IMG/VR virus record: IMGVR_UViG_3300020421_000072
Coordinates: 1-35,360 of that record
DNA: 35,360 nt
From: a virus
Strand: one strand, 5' to 3'
The translations under genes were made by a program, and so were the position numbers. The notes under the pieces were generated by a model, which was not told where the DNA came from, made no database searches, and worked only from the letters and a program-made list of their open reading frames with translations. How positions within the stretch are numbered: position 1 is the stretch's first letter; every line of letters starts with the position of its first letter. This document shows, in pieces, positions 1-9,200 of the stretch.

Positions 1-150
1 GCTCCTAAGATGCAAGTCTTCGAGTCTGGTAAAGTACAAGACATGTGTGGCGAAGATGTCTCATTCTGTCTAGATGCCAAAGAAGCAGACGTTGAGACTT
101 GGTGCGATCCTCGTATCAGAGTCGGTCACGAGAAGACAAGGGTTATCTAA
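1..150 (+). CDS. C-terminal end of an unidentified phage protein (5' partial)
   Basis: Frame 1 is open from the window edge to the TAA at 148-150 and gives the last 49 residues of a protein that begins upstream. The fragment has three cysteines (in DMCGED, SFCLDA and TWCDPR) and many acidic residues, and ends in HEKTRVI. The stop codon shares its last A with the ATG of the next gene (TAATG), so the two are probably translationally coupled. I do not recognise the family. It could belong to the group of small genes that precedes gp25, or be the tail of a larger gene. The call as coding rests on the open frame and the stop/start overlap. Confidence 0.6.
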   Translation, partial: APKMQVFESGKVQDMCGEDVSFCLDAKEADVETWCDPRIRVGHEKTRVI

Positions 151-323
151 TGCCAGAGTACGGAACCTTATATAACTTATACTATGACAATGAGGTACTT
201 TATCAGTGCCTCACCGAGGATGAGTTGGGTGAAGTTCTACAAGATCTTGCTGACCGCTTTTTCTCGGATTCAGTGAATAATATTGACCCAGACAAAATTG
301 ATGTACAACCACAACGGAGATAG
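150..323 (+). CDS. Small acidic phage protein, 57 aa, function unknown
   Basis: The start is placed at ATG 150 and not at an upstream in-frame TTG at 99. ATG 150 overlaps the previous stop and has AAGGG at 138-142, seven bases upstream, as a ribosome binding site. The product starts MPEYGTLYNLYYDNEVLYQ and continues with an acidic, probably helical stretch (LTEDELGEVLQDLADRFF). This tyrosine-rich strand followed by an acidic helix resembles short conserved hypothetical proteins of marine T4-like phages, but I cannot name a function. It sits two bases before the next gene in a compact chain of small genes leading to the baseplate genes. Confidence 0.65.
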   Translation: MPEYGTLYNLYYDNEVLYQCLTEDELGEVLQDLADRFFSDSVNNIDPDKIDVQPQRR

Positions 324-325
324 TA

Positions 326-478
326 ATGCCCGTCAGAACTAAAACAGGCAACTTTGGATCAGTAACCGTATCAGAGGTTACCCCGAAAAAAACTCGACAA
401 GGAAGAGGCAAGCATACAAAATATGCCGCAACGTCTCGAAATAGTGCCAAGAAGAGATACAAAGGTCAAGGGAGATGA
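326..478 (+). CDS. Small basic phage protein, 50 aa, function unknown
   Basis: An ATG at 326 opens a 50-codon frame ending in TGA at 476-478. GGAG at 316-319 lies six bases before the start. The product begins MPVRTKTGNFGSVTVSEVTP and its second half is rich in Lys and Arg (KKTRQGRGKHTKY, AKKRYKGQGR), so it is strongly basic and may bind nucleic acid or an acidic partner; that is inference. It overlaps the next gene by the ATGA arrangement (ATG 475-477, TGA 476-478), which argues for a real, coupled gene despite its size. I see no domain that assigns a role. Confidence 0.7.
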   Translation: MPVRTKTGNFGSVTVSEVTPKKTRQGRGKHTKYAATSRNSAKKRYKGQGR

Positions 479-669
479 AGTCAGAAGACATAACCGCCGC
501 AATCGCTCGTTTCCCTAAGGAATACCGAGAAATGATGGGCGGTAAGCTCTCTAAGAGACAATTAGAACTATTAGATGGAGCAGATATAAAGTCACACGAA
601 GGAATGTTATATGGTCAAATGTATGCTGACTGGAAGTTAAGAAAAGGGTATTGGTCGGAAAGCGTATAA
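475..669 (+). CDS. Small hypothetical phage protein, 64 aa
   Basis: The frame starts at ATG 475, overlapping the stop of the preceding gene, and ends in TAA at 667-669. Purine-rich AAGG stretches lie within 15 bases upstream. The product reads as mostly helical: MKSEDITAAIARFPKEYREM, then GGKLSKRQLELLDGADIK, and a C-terminal part rich in Tyr and Trp (GQMYADWKLRKGYW). I do not recognise it. It does not resemble UvsY, which is adjacent to gene 25 in T4. Its stop codon lies inside a sequence that matches a T4-type late promoter (665-672), so this gene seems to close one transcription unit just before a late one begins. Confidence 0.7.
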   Translation: MKSEDITAAIARFPKEYREMMGGKLSKRQLELLDGADIKSHEGMLYGQMYADWKLRKGYWSESV

Positions 670-672
670 ATA
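665..672 (+). promoter_or_regulatory. T4-type late promoter (TATAAATA)
   Basis: TATAAATA is an exact match to the T4 late promoter -10 motif recognised by the gp55 sigma factor with the gp33/gp45 co-activators. It lies 25 bases before the ATG at 698 and overlaps the stop of the previous small gene. It would drive the late baseplate genes that follow (698 onward, gp25, gp6). There is no -35 element, as expected for this class. In AT-rich DNA such an octamer can occur by chance; the position before the first clearly late gene block supports it. Confidence 0.6.
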
Positions 673-697
673 TAGTACGACCAACCCCCTCGAACTC

Positions 698-865
698 ATG
701 GATATTTGGGTAAACCCTGATTATACTGCTAAAGATAGCGGTCTCTTAACTGAAACAGACTCAGATAAGTATTTGGATAAGACTGCTAAACGCAATCGTA
801 ATTTACACAAAGAAGAACTATATGATCCTACTGAAGTAGGAACTGATTGGGAACTCGCTAAATAA
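698..865 (+). CDS. Small hydrophilic phage protein, 55 aa, function unknown
   Basis: An ATG at 698 opens a 55-codon frame ending in TAA at 863-865. The product begins MDIWVNPDYTAKDSGLLTE and ends DPTEVGTDWELAK; it is highly charged with no membrane segment. It follows the late promoter motif at 665-672 by 25 bases, has no clear Shine-Dalgarno sequence, and is 22 bases before gp25. It would be co-transcribed with gp25 and gp6, suggesting a late or virion-related role, but no family was recognised. It is short enough that chance cannot be excluded, though it fills the space between the promoter and gp25 neatly. Confidence 0.6.
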   Translation: MDIWVNPDYTAKDSGLLTETDSDKYLDKTAKRNRNLHKEELYDPTEVGTDWELAK

Positions 866-887
866 TAATTAATAATTAATAAATATC

Positions 888-1289
888 ATGCCTCTAGAGC
901 GGTCAAGCACTGGATTTAAAGATATTAGTTTATCTTTAAAAAGGAATCCCATTACTAAAGACCTTTTGGTACTTAAGAATGAGTCTGCTATTGCACGTTC
1001 CGTTCAAAACCTTGTATTAACCATACAGGGCGAAAAAATATTTGATCCTGATCTTGGTTGTGCAATTAACAGACTCCTTTTTGAGACAATTGACACCTTT
1101 ACGGCAGATAACTTAAGAAGAGAGATTGAAACTGTAATAGAAAATTATGAACCACGAGTAGAAGTAGATACGGTCACTGTAGAACCTGATTTTAGAGGTA
1201 ATGCAATGAATGTGACTCTAATCTATCTTATAGTCGGTATTGACGCACAACCGCAACAGTTAGAATTCGTGTTGCTTCCAACAAGGTAA
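888..1289 (+). CDS. 25: Baseplate wedge protein gp25
   Basis: This 133-residue protein matches T4 gp25 (132 residues) along its length. gp25 is the baseplate wedge subunit at the tube-sheath start, homologous to TssE of type VI secretion. Diagnostic segments are IFDPDLGCAI (residues 51-60), followed by LLFETIDTFTADNLRREIE, and the family hallmark NYEPR with Glu88-Pro89-Arg90. The C-terminal half carries the expected beta strands (TVTVEPDF, MNVTLIYLIV). The start at ATG 888 gives the right length, although the leader at 866-887 is almost only A and T and has no Shine-Dalgarno sequence. gp6 starts three bases after its stop, and gp25 and gp6 interact directly in the wedge. Confidence 0.95.
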   Translation: MPLERSSTGFKDISLSLKRNPITKDLLVLKNESAIARSVQNLVLTIQGEKIFDPDLGCAINRLLFETIDTFTADNLRREIETVIENYEPRVEVDTVTVEPDFRGNAMNVTLIYLIVGIDAQPQQLEFVLLPTR

Positions 1290-1292
1290 ATA

Positions 1293-3200
1293 ATGGCGTT
1301 AGTAAATTTTTCAAATTTAGATTTTGACCAGATAAAAAGTCAAATTAAGAGTTATCTACGTACAAATAGTGACTTTACAGACTTTGACTTTGATGGATCG
1401 AACTTCTCTATACTTCTAGACACCCTAGCATACAATACATACATCTCTTCTTATAATGCTAACATGTTAGCGAATGAGGTGTTCATTGATGCTGCGACTT
1501 TAAGGGAAAATGTCGTATCATTAGCAAGAAACGTTGGTTATATACCGAGATCGCCTATATCAGCAAAGGCAAAGATATCATTCTTTGTCTCTACAGCAAC
1601 ATTAGGGACTAATCCTATTACATTGACTCTTAGGAAGGGTATTGTATGTACTAGTTCATCTAATTTTGGTACTCAAAGTTTTACATTCTCCATTCCAGAA
1701 GACCTTACAGTCCCTGTATCGGGTGGTATTGCTACATTTAGTGGTATTGATGTTTATGAGGGAATATACCTCACTGAGTCGTTCACATACGACAGTTTAA
1801 ACAAGGATCAGAGGTTTATTCTCAATAACAACGCTATAGATACCACCTTATTGAGAATAGATGTAAGAGAATCGAAGACAAGTTCCATTAGTAGGAAGTA
1901 TAAGTACGTCAATAACATTACTGAAGTTGATGCAACTCAAGATGTCTTCTTTTTGAATGAAATTCAAGACCAAAAATATGAAATATTCTTTGGTGATGGT
2001 GTTTTTGGACGTAAATTACAGGATGGCAACTATATTATTTGCTCTTATATCACTACAGCAGCACAAGATGCTAATGGAGTGTCTGATTTTACCTTTGTAG
2101 GGCGATTATTTGATAATAATGGCAACAGTGTTAAGGTATCTTCTCCAATCGTAACGGTTGATGAGGCATCAGGTGGTGGTACTGCCATTGAAACTATCTC
2201 TTCTATCAAGAAGTTTGCTCCTAGAGTCTATGCTTCCCAAAATAGAGCAGTAACTGCTACTGATTATGAGACAATTTTACCTCAAATCTTCCCAGAAACT
2301 GAGTCTGTATCTGTTTTTGGTGGTGAAGAGTTAAATCCACCTCAATTTGGTAAGGTTTACATTACAGTTAAACCTAAAAATGGTACATATTTACCAAATA
2401 ACATCAAAGATAACCTAAAAATTGCTCTGAAGAAGTATGCAGTTGCAGGAATTATCCCAGAATTCATTGATTTGAAGTACCTTTATATCGAATATATGTC
2501 TGCTGTCTATTATAATGCTAATACTGGTGATTCAGCATCATTGAAAAAGACAATTGCTACCAATATTGAGAAGTATAGTAAGTCTACAGACTTAAATAAG
2601 TATGGTTCAAGGTTTAAATACAGTAAATTCCTTAAACTGATTGATGATTCTGGTAGTGCAATTACTTCAAACATTACAAATGTGCAGATTAGAAGAGATC
2701 TTAGGGTCTTAATGAATCAATTTGCAGAATATGAGGTTTGTTTTGGTAATGAATTCCACATTAAAAATACTGCAGGATTCAATATTAAGACTTCTGGTGT
2801 GGGTATTAGTGGTTTAACTGGAACCATTTACTTTACTGATGTACCTAATGCAGACTTCCTAACAGGAAATATGGTTATGATTAGACTTGATGCTAAACAG
2901 CAACCTGTGGTTGTACGAAAAAATGTAGGTACTATTGACTATATAAAGGGTGAAATATTAATTAATGCAGTTAATATCATATCTACTGCTAAAAAAGTGT
3001 CTGGTGATGAGATTATTGAATTCTCTGCTATACCAAAATCCAATGATATCATTGGTAAACAAGATTTATACTTACAATTAAGTTCTGGATCTTCTTCATT
3101 AACAATGGTTTCCGATTCAATTGCTTCTGGAGCAGAACTTTCAGGATCGGGATATATAGTATCGTCTAGCTACCTAAACGGGGATTACGTAAGACTATAA
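1293..3200 (+). CDS. 6: Baseplate wedge protein gp6
   Basis: The 635-residue product has the size and position of T4 gp6 (660 residues), the wedge subunit that dimerises into the ring holding the baseplate together. The N-terminus (MALVNFSNLDFDQIKSQIKS, then FDGSNFSILLDTLAYNTYIS) is typical of gp6. Around residues 290-330 is the hallmark of the Baseplate J-like superfamily: a GGG turn, then APRVYASQNRAVTATDYE. A following helix-strand segment (NIKDNLKIALKKYAVAGIIP) fits the family. The C-terminal 160 residues are Gly/Ser-rich beta structure ending LNGDYVRL. AAGG at 1282-1285 serves as ribosome binding site, seven bases from ATG 1293. The gene is part of a continuous late block with gp25 and the giant gene. 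Confidence 0.93.
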   Translation: MALVNFSNLDFDQIKSQIKSYLRTNSDFTDFDFDGSNFSILLDTLAYNTYISSYNANMLANEVFIDAATLRENVVSLARNVGYIPRSPISAKAKISFFVSTATLGTNPITLTLRKGIVCTSSSNFGTQSFTFSIPEDLTVPVSGGIATFSGIDVYEGIYLTESFTYDSLNKDQRFILNNNAIDTTLLRIDVRESKTSSISRKYKYVNNITEVDATQDVFFLNEIQDQKYEIFFGDGVFGRKLQDGNYIICSYITTAAQDANGVSDFTFVGRLFDNNGNSVKVSSPIVTVDEASGGGTAIETISSIKKFAPRVYASQNRAVTATDYETILPQIFPETESVSVFGGEELNPPQFGKVYITVKPKNGTYLPNNIKDNLKIALKKYAVAGIIPEFIDLKYLYIEYMSAVYYNANTGDSASLKKTIATNIEKYSKSTDLNKYGSRFKYSKFLKLIDDSGSAITSNITNVQIRRDLRVLMNQFAEYEVCFGNEFHIKNTAGFNIKTSGVGISGLTGTIYFTDVPNADFLTGNMVMIRLDAKQQPVVVRKNVGTIDYIKGEILINAVNIISTAKKVSGDEIIEFSAIPKSNDIIGKQDLYLQLSSGSSSLTMVSDSIASGAELSGSGYIVSSSYLNGDYVRL

Positions 3201-3204
3201 AGAT

Positions 3205-6200
3205 ATGCATAATAGAGTAAAGGTCCGTCATTTAGTACAGGATCATCTTCCCAATTTTGTAAAAGATAATTTTCCTGAATTTCAGGGGTTTCTTAGGTCT
3301 TACTATGGATCGCTGGAGTCTCCTGGTGGTCCTAGTGATATTCTTAATAATATTGATCAATATGTAAGATTAGAGAATTTATCTGAATTAGTCTATACGA
3401 CAAATACTACATCTAGTAGTGATTTGTTCTCCGAAACTATAGAAGTAGAGAATACTGTAGGTTTTCCTGCAAATAATGGTTTAATTCAAATTGATAGTGA
3501 GATTATTAGTTATGAGTCAAAAACTGATGTCTCTTTTGTTAATTGCTCAAGAGGATTTAGTGGAATAACCTCTTATAAGGGACAAGAAGACGACAGTCTT
3601 ATTTTTAGTCAAACAGGGGTGTCTACACACGCCTCTAGCACGGTTGTTTATAATTTACATGCACTATTCCTATTTGAGTTTTATAAGAAGTTTAAGAGGC
3701 AATATACCCCTGGTTTTGAAGAGGTTAAATTCTTTGATGCAGTAAACGAAAAGAATGTTGTATCTAGATTAAAAGATTTCTATGCCTCTAAAGGTTCTAC
3801 ATCATCTTTTGATATACTTTTTAAGGTAATCTTTGGTGTTGATGTATCAATTGTCAAACCAAGGGACTTTTTGCTGCAAGCATCAGATGCAGATTATAGA
3901 ATTGTTAGAGATTTAGTTGTTAAGCAATTACAAGGAGATCCAAACGACCTAGTAAATAGAACTCTTTTCCAGGATGAGACATCTAGTATTGTAAAAGCAA
4001 CTGGTTCTATTACTGCTGTAGAAGAAATAATTAAAGATGGAGTATCATATTTTAGATTAAGTTTAGACTATAACCCAGATCTTGAACAGTTTAAATTCTC
4101 AGTACATCCTAAAACTAAAATTACTGCAGCAGTAGGTTTAAATCAGGTTTGGATAGATGTTGATTCTACTATTAGTTTCCCTAATTCTGGCACTTTGAGT
4201 GTAGTTGTAGATGGAGTTACTTATGAAATTCCATATACATCTAAATCATCTACTCAGTTCTTTGGTCTAAGTGCTCCACTTCCTATTCCTGTTGATACCA
4301 CTGTTGAGACACCAGATTATGCATATGCTATTAACGCTGTTGGAGAGGAGATAAAAGTCAAGATAAGTGGTGTTCTTGGTGCTTTATCTTTTGATAGAGA
4401 AGAATCTAATTATTATCAAGAAGGAGATCAAGTAGAAATCGTATCTCTTGGTCATGATTCCATTGAACAAATTTTTAAAAGTTGGATTTTAAATATTACT
4501 CCAGAATATGATGTTGCTGGATTAGTAAAACTAACAAATAATATTAATGGTGCTGCTCAGTATAGAGTAGAGACATATGATTCTCATATATTTACTTTAG
4601 GTGATATTGGTACACTAACTTCTAATGACGGTATTGTTTATGATGTTAGTGTTCTTGGTGTTGCTGATGATAAGAGTTTTGATGTTAACTTACCTGCTAA
4701 TATTCCTCTAATAAATGTAAACTACATTATCAGAAGAGGTATATCAAAAGTTGCTGCTATTAATCTTCCAGAATTAGCAAATATGTCTGCAAATTTGCAG
4801 AATGTTTATGTTAATGACGATGGAGATACACTTACAGTATCACCATCTTTACCTGATTACTTTAATACTCCAATAGATCCAAAACCACTATCAATGTTGT
4901 TTAGTGGACAATTTAATGGAGATCAGTTAGATATTGGATCAAACCCATTCTTTAGTGGTGATGCTATTTGGTATAGTGCTAATAATAATATTCCACTTAA
5001 TATATCTGAAGGTCAATATTTTATTAAAAAAGTGAATGCAAGTACAATTAGTCTTGCTACTAGTAAATCAAATATTAGAAATGGTATTTTTGTAAGAGTT
5101 TTTGGTACAGTATCAAATAATAAACTTGAGTTACTTGATTTTAGAGGAAAATCTCTTAAGAGACAGGATCTTATTAGAAAATTTAGTATACCAAAATTAG
5201 GTGGAGTACAGGTTGATACTACACCTGGACAAACTGGTATGTTTGTTAATGGAGTTGAATTAACTAACTATAAATCTAGTGATTTAGTATATTATGGTCA
5301 AATTGATGAGATTGAGGTTACTTCATCTGGTGATTCTAATTATGATGTAATTAATCCACCAGCATTACATATTGTAGATGGTATTGGAGCAGGAACTACT
5401 AATATTGGTGTTGGTGCTACTGGTGTTTGTAATATTAATGGATCTTTAAAGAGAATAGATGTAATTGAAACAGGTTTTGACTATACCATAGTACCAAAGG
5501 TAACTATTACTGGTGGTCAAGGTACTGGTGCAGAAGCACAATGTAATATATCTGAAGTTGTTCATAGAATTACTTTTAATGCAGGTGCAGAGTATATTGA
5601 TGTAGATCTTGCAAATAACGTAATTGGTTTTGCCACATTCCACAAATTAAGATCTAACGAGAAGGTTATATACAGATCTGGGGATCAAACATCATTAGGT
5701 GGATTATCCAATCAAGCAATCTATTTTGCTGGTCTTGTAGATGAAAAATCAGTTAAACTTTACAGTAATATAGATGATGCTATTGCTGGAATTAATACTG
5801 TAGGGATAACTACATATGGTTCTGGTCTACAAACTATAGAATCATTTGATAAGAAGAAGGTAATATCTTCTATTGAAGTTGTTAATCCTGGTTATGATTA
5901 TAGGAATAAGACTCTTTATTTCCAACCAGATAATGTAGATATATTTGATAATAAACTCAATATTGTTAATCATAAACTTAAAAATAGGGAAATAGTACAA
6001 TTTATTAATGAAGGTGGTTCTTTCCCTGTTGGTGTTGCTTCAACTACACAATATTTGGTTAATGTAATAGACAAAGATAATGTTAGACTTGCTGAGAGAA
6101 GAATTGTTAGCACTGGTGATAGTCTTGGGGATGATTACTATTATGTTAATAATAGATTCCTTAATTACTCTGATAATGGAACAGGAACTCACAAATTAAT

Positions 6201-9200
6201 ATACACTCCAGTTGAAGTAAAGATTGAAGGTCCAATTGGTGTTGGAACTTTTGCAGGACAAGACTTTAGAGCAAAGATTAACCCTGTATTTACTGGAGAT
6301 ATAGAATCTGTCTCATTAAGGGATAGTGGTGAGAATTATGGTGATGCTGAAATACTTAATTACAATAGACAACCAGTAATTACTCTTATAAACGGTGAGA
6401 ATGCACAAGTAAGTCCACTTGTATCATCTGAAGGTAAGATTATTGATATTATTATCAATAATTCAGGATCTGGATACAACTCTCCACCAGTTATTCAAAT
6501 TGAAGGTGATGGTAATGGTGCAATTCTAAATCCAATCATTGTTGAAGGTAAACTTACTGATGTAAAAATTATTAATAGTGGATTTGGTTATAAAAACACT
6601 AATACAAGTTTATTTGTTATATCAACTGGTAGTGGTGCTAAATTTAATGCTAAAATTAAATCTTGGACTATTAATTTAGTACAAAAGTTGTTATTAACAG
6701 GTGAAGTACCTCAAGATGATGGTGTATTAGCACTTTCACTTGATTCTAGTAAAGAGATTGAGTATACCCATGCATTTGCTCCTAGAGAACTAAGAAGAAA
6801 AGTTCTATCAACTTCAATTGACATTGATGGAAGTGTAATTTATAGAGCAGATATATTAAACGAAACTAGTACAGACAAATATCATTCTCCTATCATTGGA
6901 TGGGCATTTGATGGATTTCCAATCTATGGTCCTTATGGATATGCAGATAGAGAGGGTGGTGCTGTCAAGAGGATGGAAACCAGTTATGAACTAAGAGTTG
7001 ATGTGTCTGGTATCAGACCACCAAGTTATGGTTCTGGTATGTTTATTGAAGATTACAGGTTTGTTGGTAAAGGAGACTTGGATGAATTCAATGGACGCTT
7101 CTGTAAGACCCCTGAATTCCCTAATGGTACATATGCTTACTTCTTAACAGTTGACGCTTCTACGGAGGTTGCAGGACCATTTGCGGGGTATCTAAAACCA
7201 ATATTCCCATATGCTATTGGACCCCAGTATAAAGGATTACCACAAACATTTAATTTCAGTCAATTCTCTACTTTAAGTTTTGCCAATCTCAATGACGGTA
7301 GTTATACCCGTTATACAAGTCAGTATGGTATTAGAGGTAAAAATTCTAGGTATTCAGGATTCCTTCAACCCAATGTATTCAGTGAAGGATTTACTGAAGT
7401 TGTAGCAGTGTCTCCAGGATCAGTTGATTCACTCAATATTATTGCTCCAGGTGATAAGTATAATATTTCTGATAATATCTTTTTTAATGATGAAGGAACT
7501 CAAGGTGGTGGTGCATATGCTCGTATATCAAGAATATTAGGTCCAGAAGTAACTAATATCACCTATAGTAGTGAAAGATTAAGTAATCTACAATTTACTC
7601 CAACTTTAGGTAAAGGTAAATTTATTGGATTTGGAACAGTTGCTCATGGATTTAATACTGGTGATATTGTAGATTTACAGAATTTAAATTTATTATCCAC
7701 AGAATTATCGAAAACATACAGTGTTGGTATTACTACTAATACACTTGTTTTAAGGAGTGATGTTGATACTGCTAATATTACAGGTATTACAACATACTTT
7801 AATGTAGATGGAAATTTAACCTTCCCAACTACTATTGTAAATGACTTTTATGTTGTCAATGGTGAAGTTATTAAAATATTGAATATTGATAGTTCAAGTA
7901 AGAGAATTAGAGTAGAAAGAAATGTTAGTGGTGTTTCAACAGAAGTTGCTCACCAAAGTGGTGATGTATTAACTGAGAATCCAAGAAAGTTTACTATTAA
8001 CACTGGATTCCAAACTACAACACAATATCAACTTGATAGAAGTCTATATTTTGAACCAGGCGAAGTAACTGGACTTATAAGCGAAAATTTAGTTCTTTAT
8101 TCTGATCCAGTATCTCCTACTCTTACTGGTGGTACATGGGCCAAAGCAACTGCTGGTAATGGAATAGGAACAGTAACGTTCTATGATTCTAAGACTCCAG
8201 ATGGTAACATTGCTGCTGCTAAGGTTGGAATTGCTACAACAACATCTGCTACTGATACTGTTGTCTTACAGAATGGCACATTTACCCTTTCAGGTAATAT
8301 TCACACTGTATCTGCATTCTTAAAAGGTGATCAGGGTGGAGAAGAAGTATGGATGGTTCTTCAAGATACTGGTGTAAATGTTTACTATCATCAAAAGGTA
8401 ACTCTTACTAATCAGTGGAAGAGATTCCAGTTTACTGTAACAACTAACGCTAACCCACATAGAATGCAATTTGGTGCTAATGGTGTTGCTGTTGGGTCTG
8501 GAACTACTATTAGAGCAACTTTAAATAGCACACCCACATTCTATGTTGCTGGATTGCAGGTTGAACAGAGTCCATTTATGAGTCCTTATGTCTCAACTTA
8601 TGATACTCAAGTTTTAGCGTCTGCTAAAAAAATAGGTAAGATATATTTACAAAATCCAGGTTCAGGTGTTGATAAGATTACTCCAGTACTCAATTCTTTT
8701 TACCTTCCTGGTCATGGATTAAAAACTGGTGAGGAGATCATATACAATGTTGGTTCTGGAAGTAGTGCTCCTAATGTAAGTACTGCAACAACTGCTTATA
8801 CCTTAACTGATAATACAACATTATATGCGGCAGTATATGATGAAAACTTTATTGGTATATCAACAAACCAAATTGGTATAGGTACTACAGGTACTTTTGT
8901 AGGTGTTGGAACAACTGCATCTATGGGTTTATTAGATATTGATACTCCAGGAAGTGGAAAAATACATAGTTTTAAAACTGTTTACAAAAATATTATTACT
9001 GGAGATGGTATTAAGAAGACTGCTACTGTTAGTACTGGTGCATCTCATTATCTAAGTGCTGGTGACTATATTGATTTAACGGTTACTTCAGGTATTCAGA
9101 CTACTGTTGTTGTTAAGTATGATGATGGTAATAGAAGATTATTAATTGATCCAAGAGGATTCGTTGAAAGTGATGTTAATGATGATGCTAATACATTTAC

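Noticed and set aside
475-669. Reading the 64-residue gene as uvsY because it is near gp25
   Set aside because: It is less than half the length of UvsY and shares no recognisable segment with it.
878-885. AATAAATA resembling a late promoter just before gp25
   Set aside because: It ends two bases before the gp25 ATG, so a transcript starting downstream of it would lack the start codon. The A/T-rich leader produces such words easily.
3195-3203. CTATAAAGAT before the giant gene, similar to CTATAAATA
   Set aside because: It mismatches the late consensus in the key AATA part and overlaps the start codon region, leaving no room for a transcription start before the ATG.
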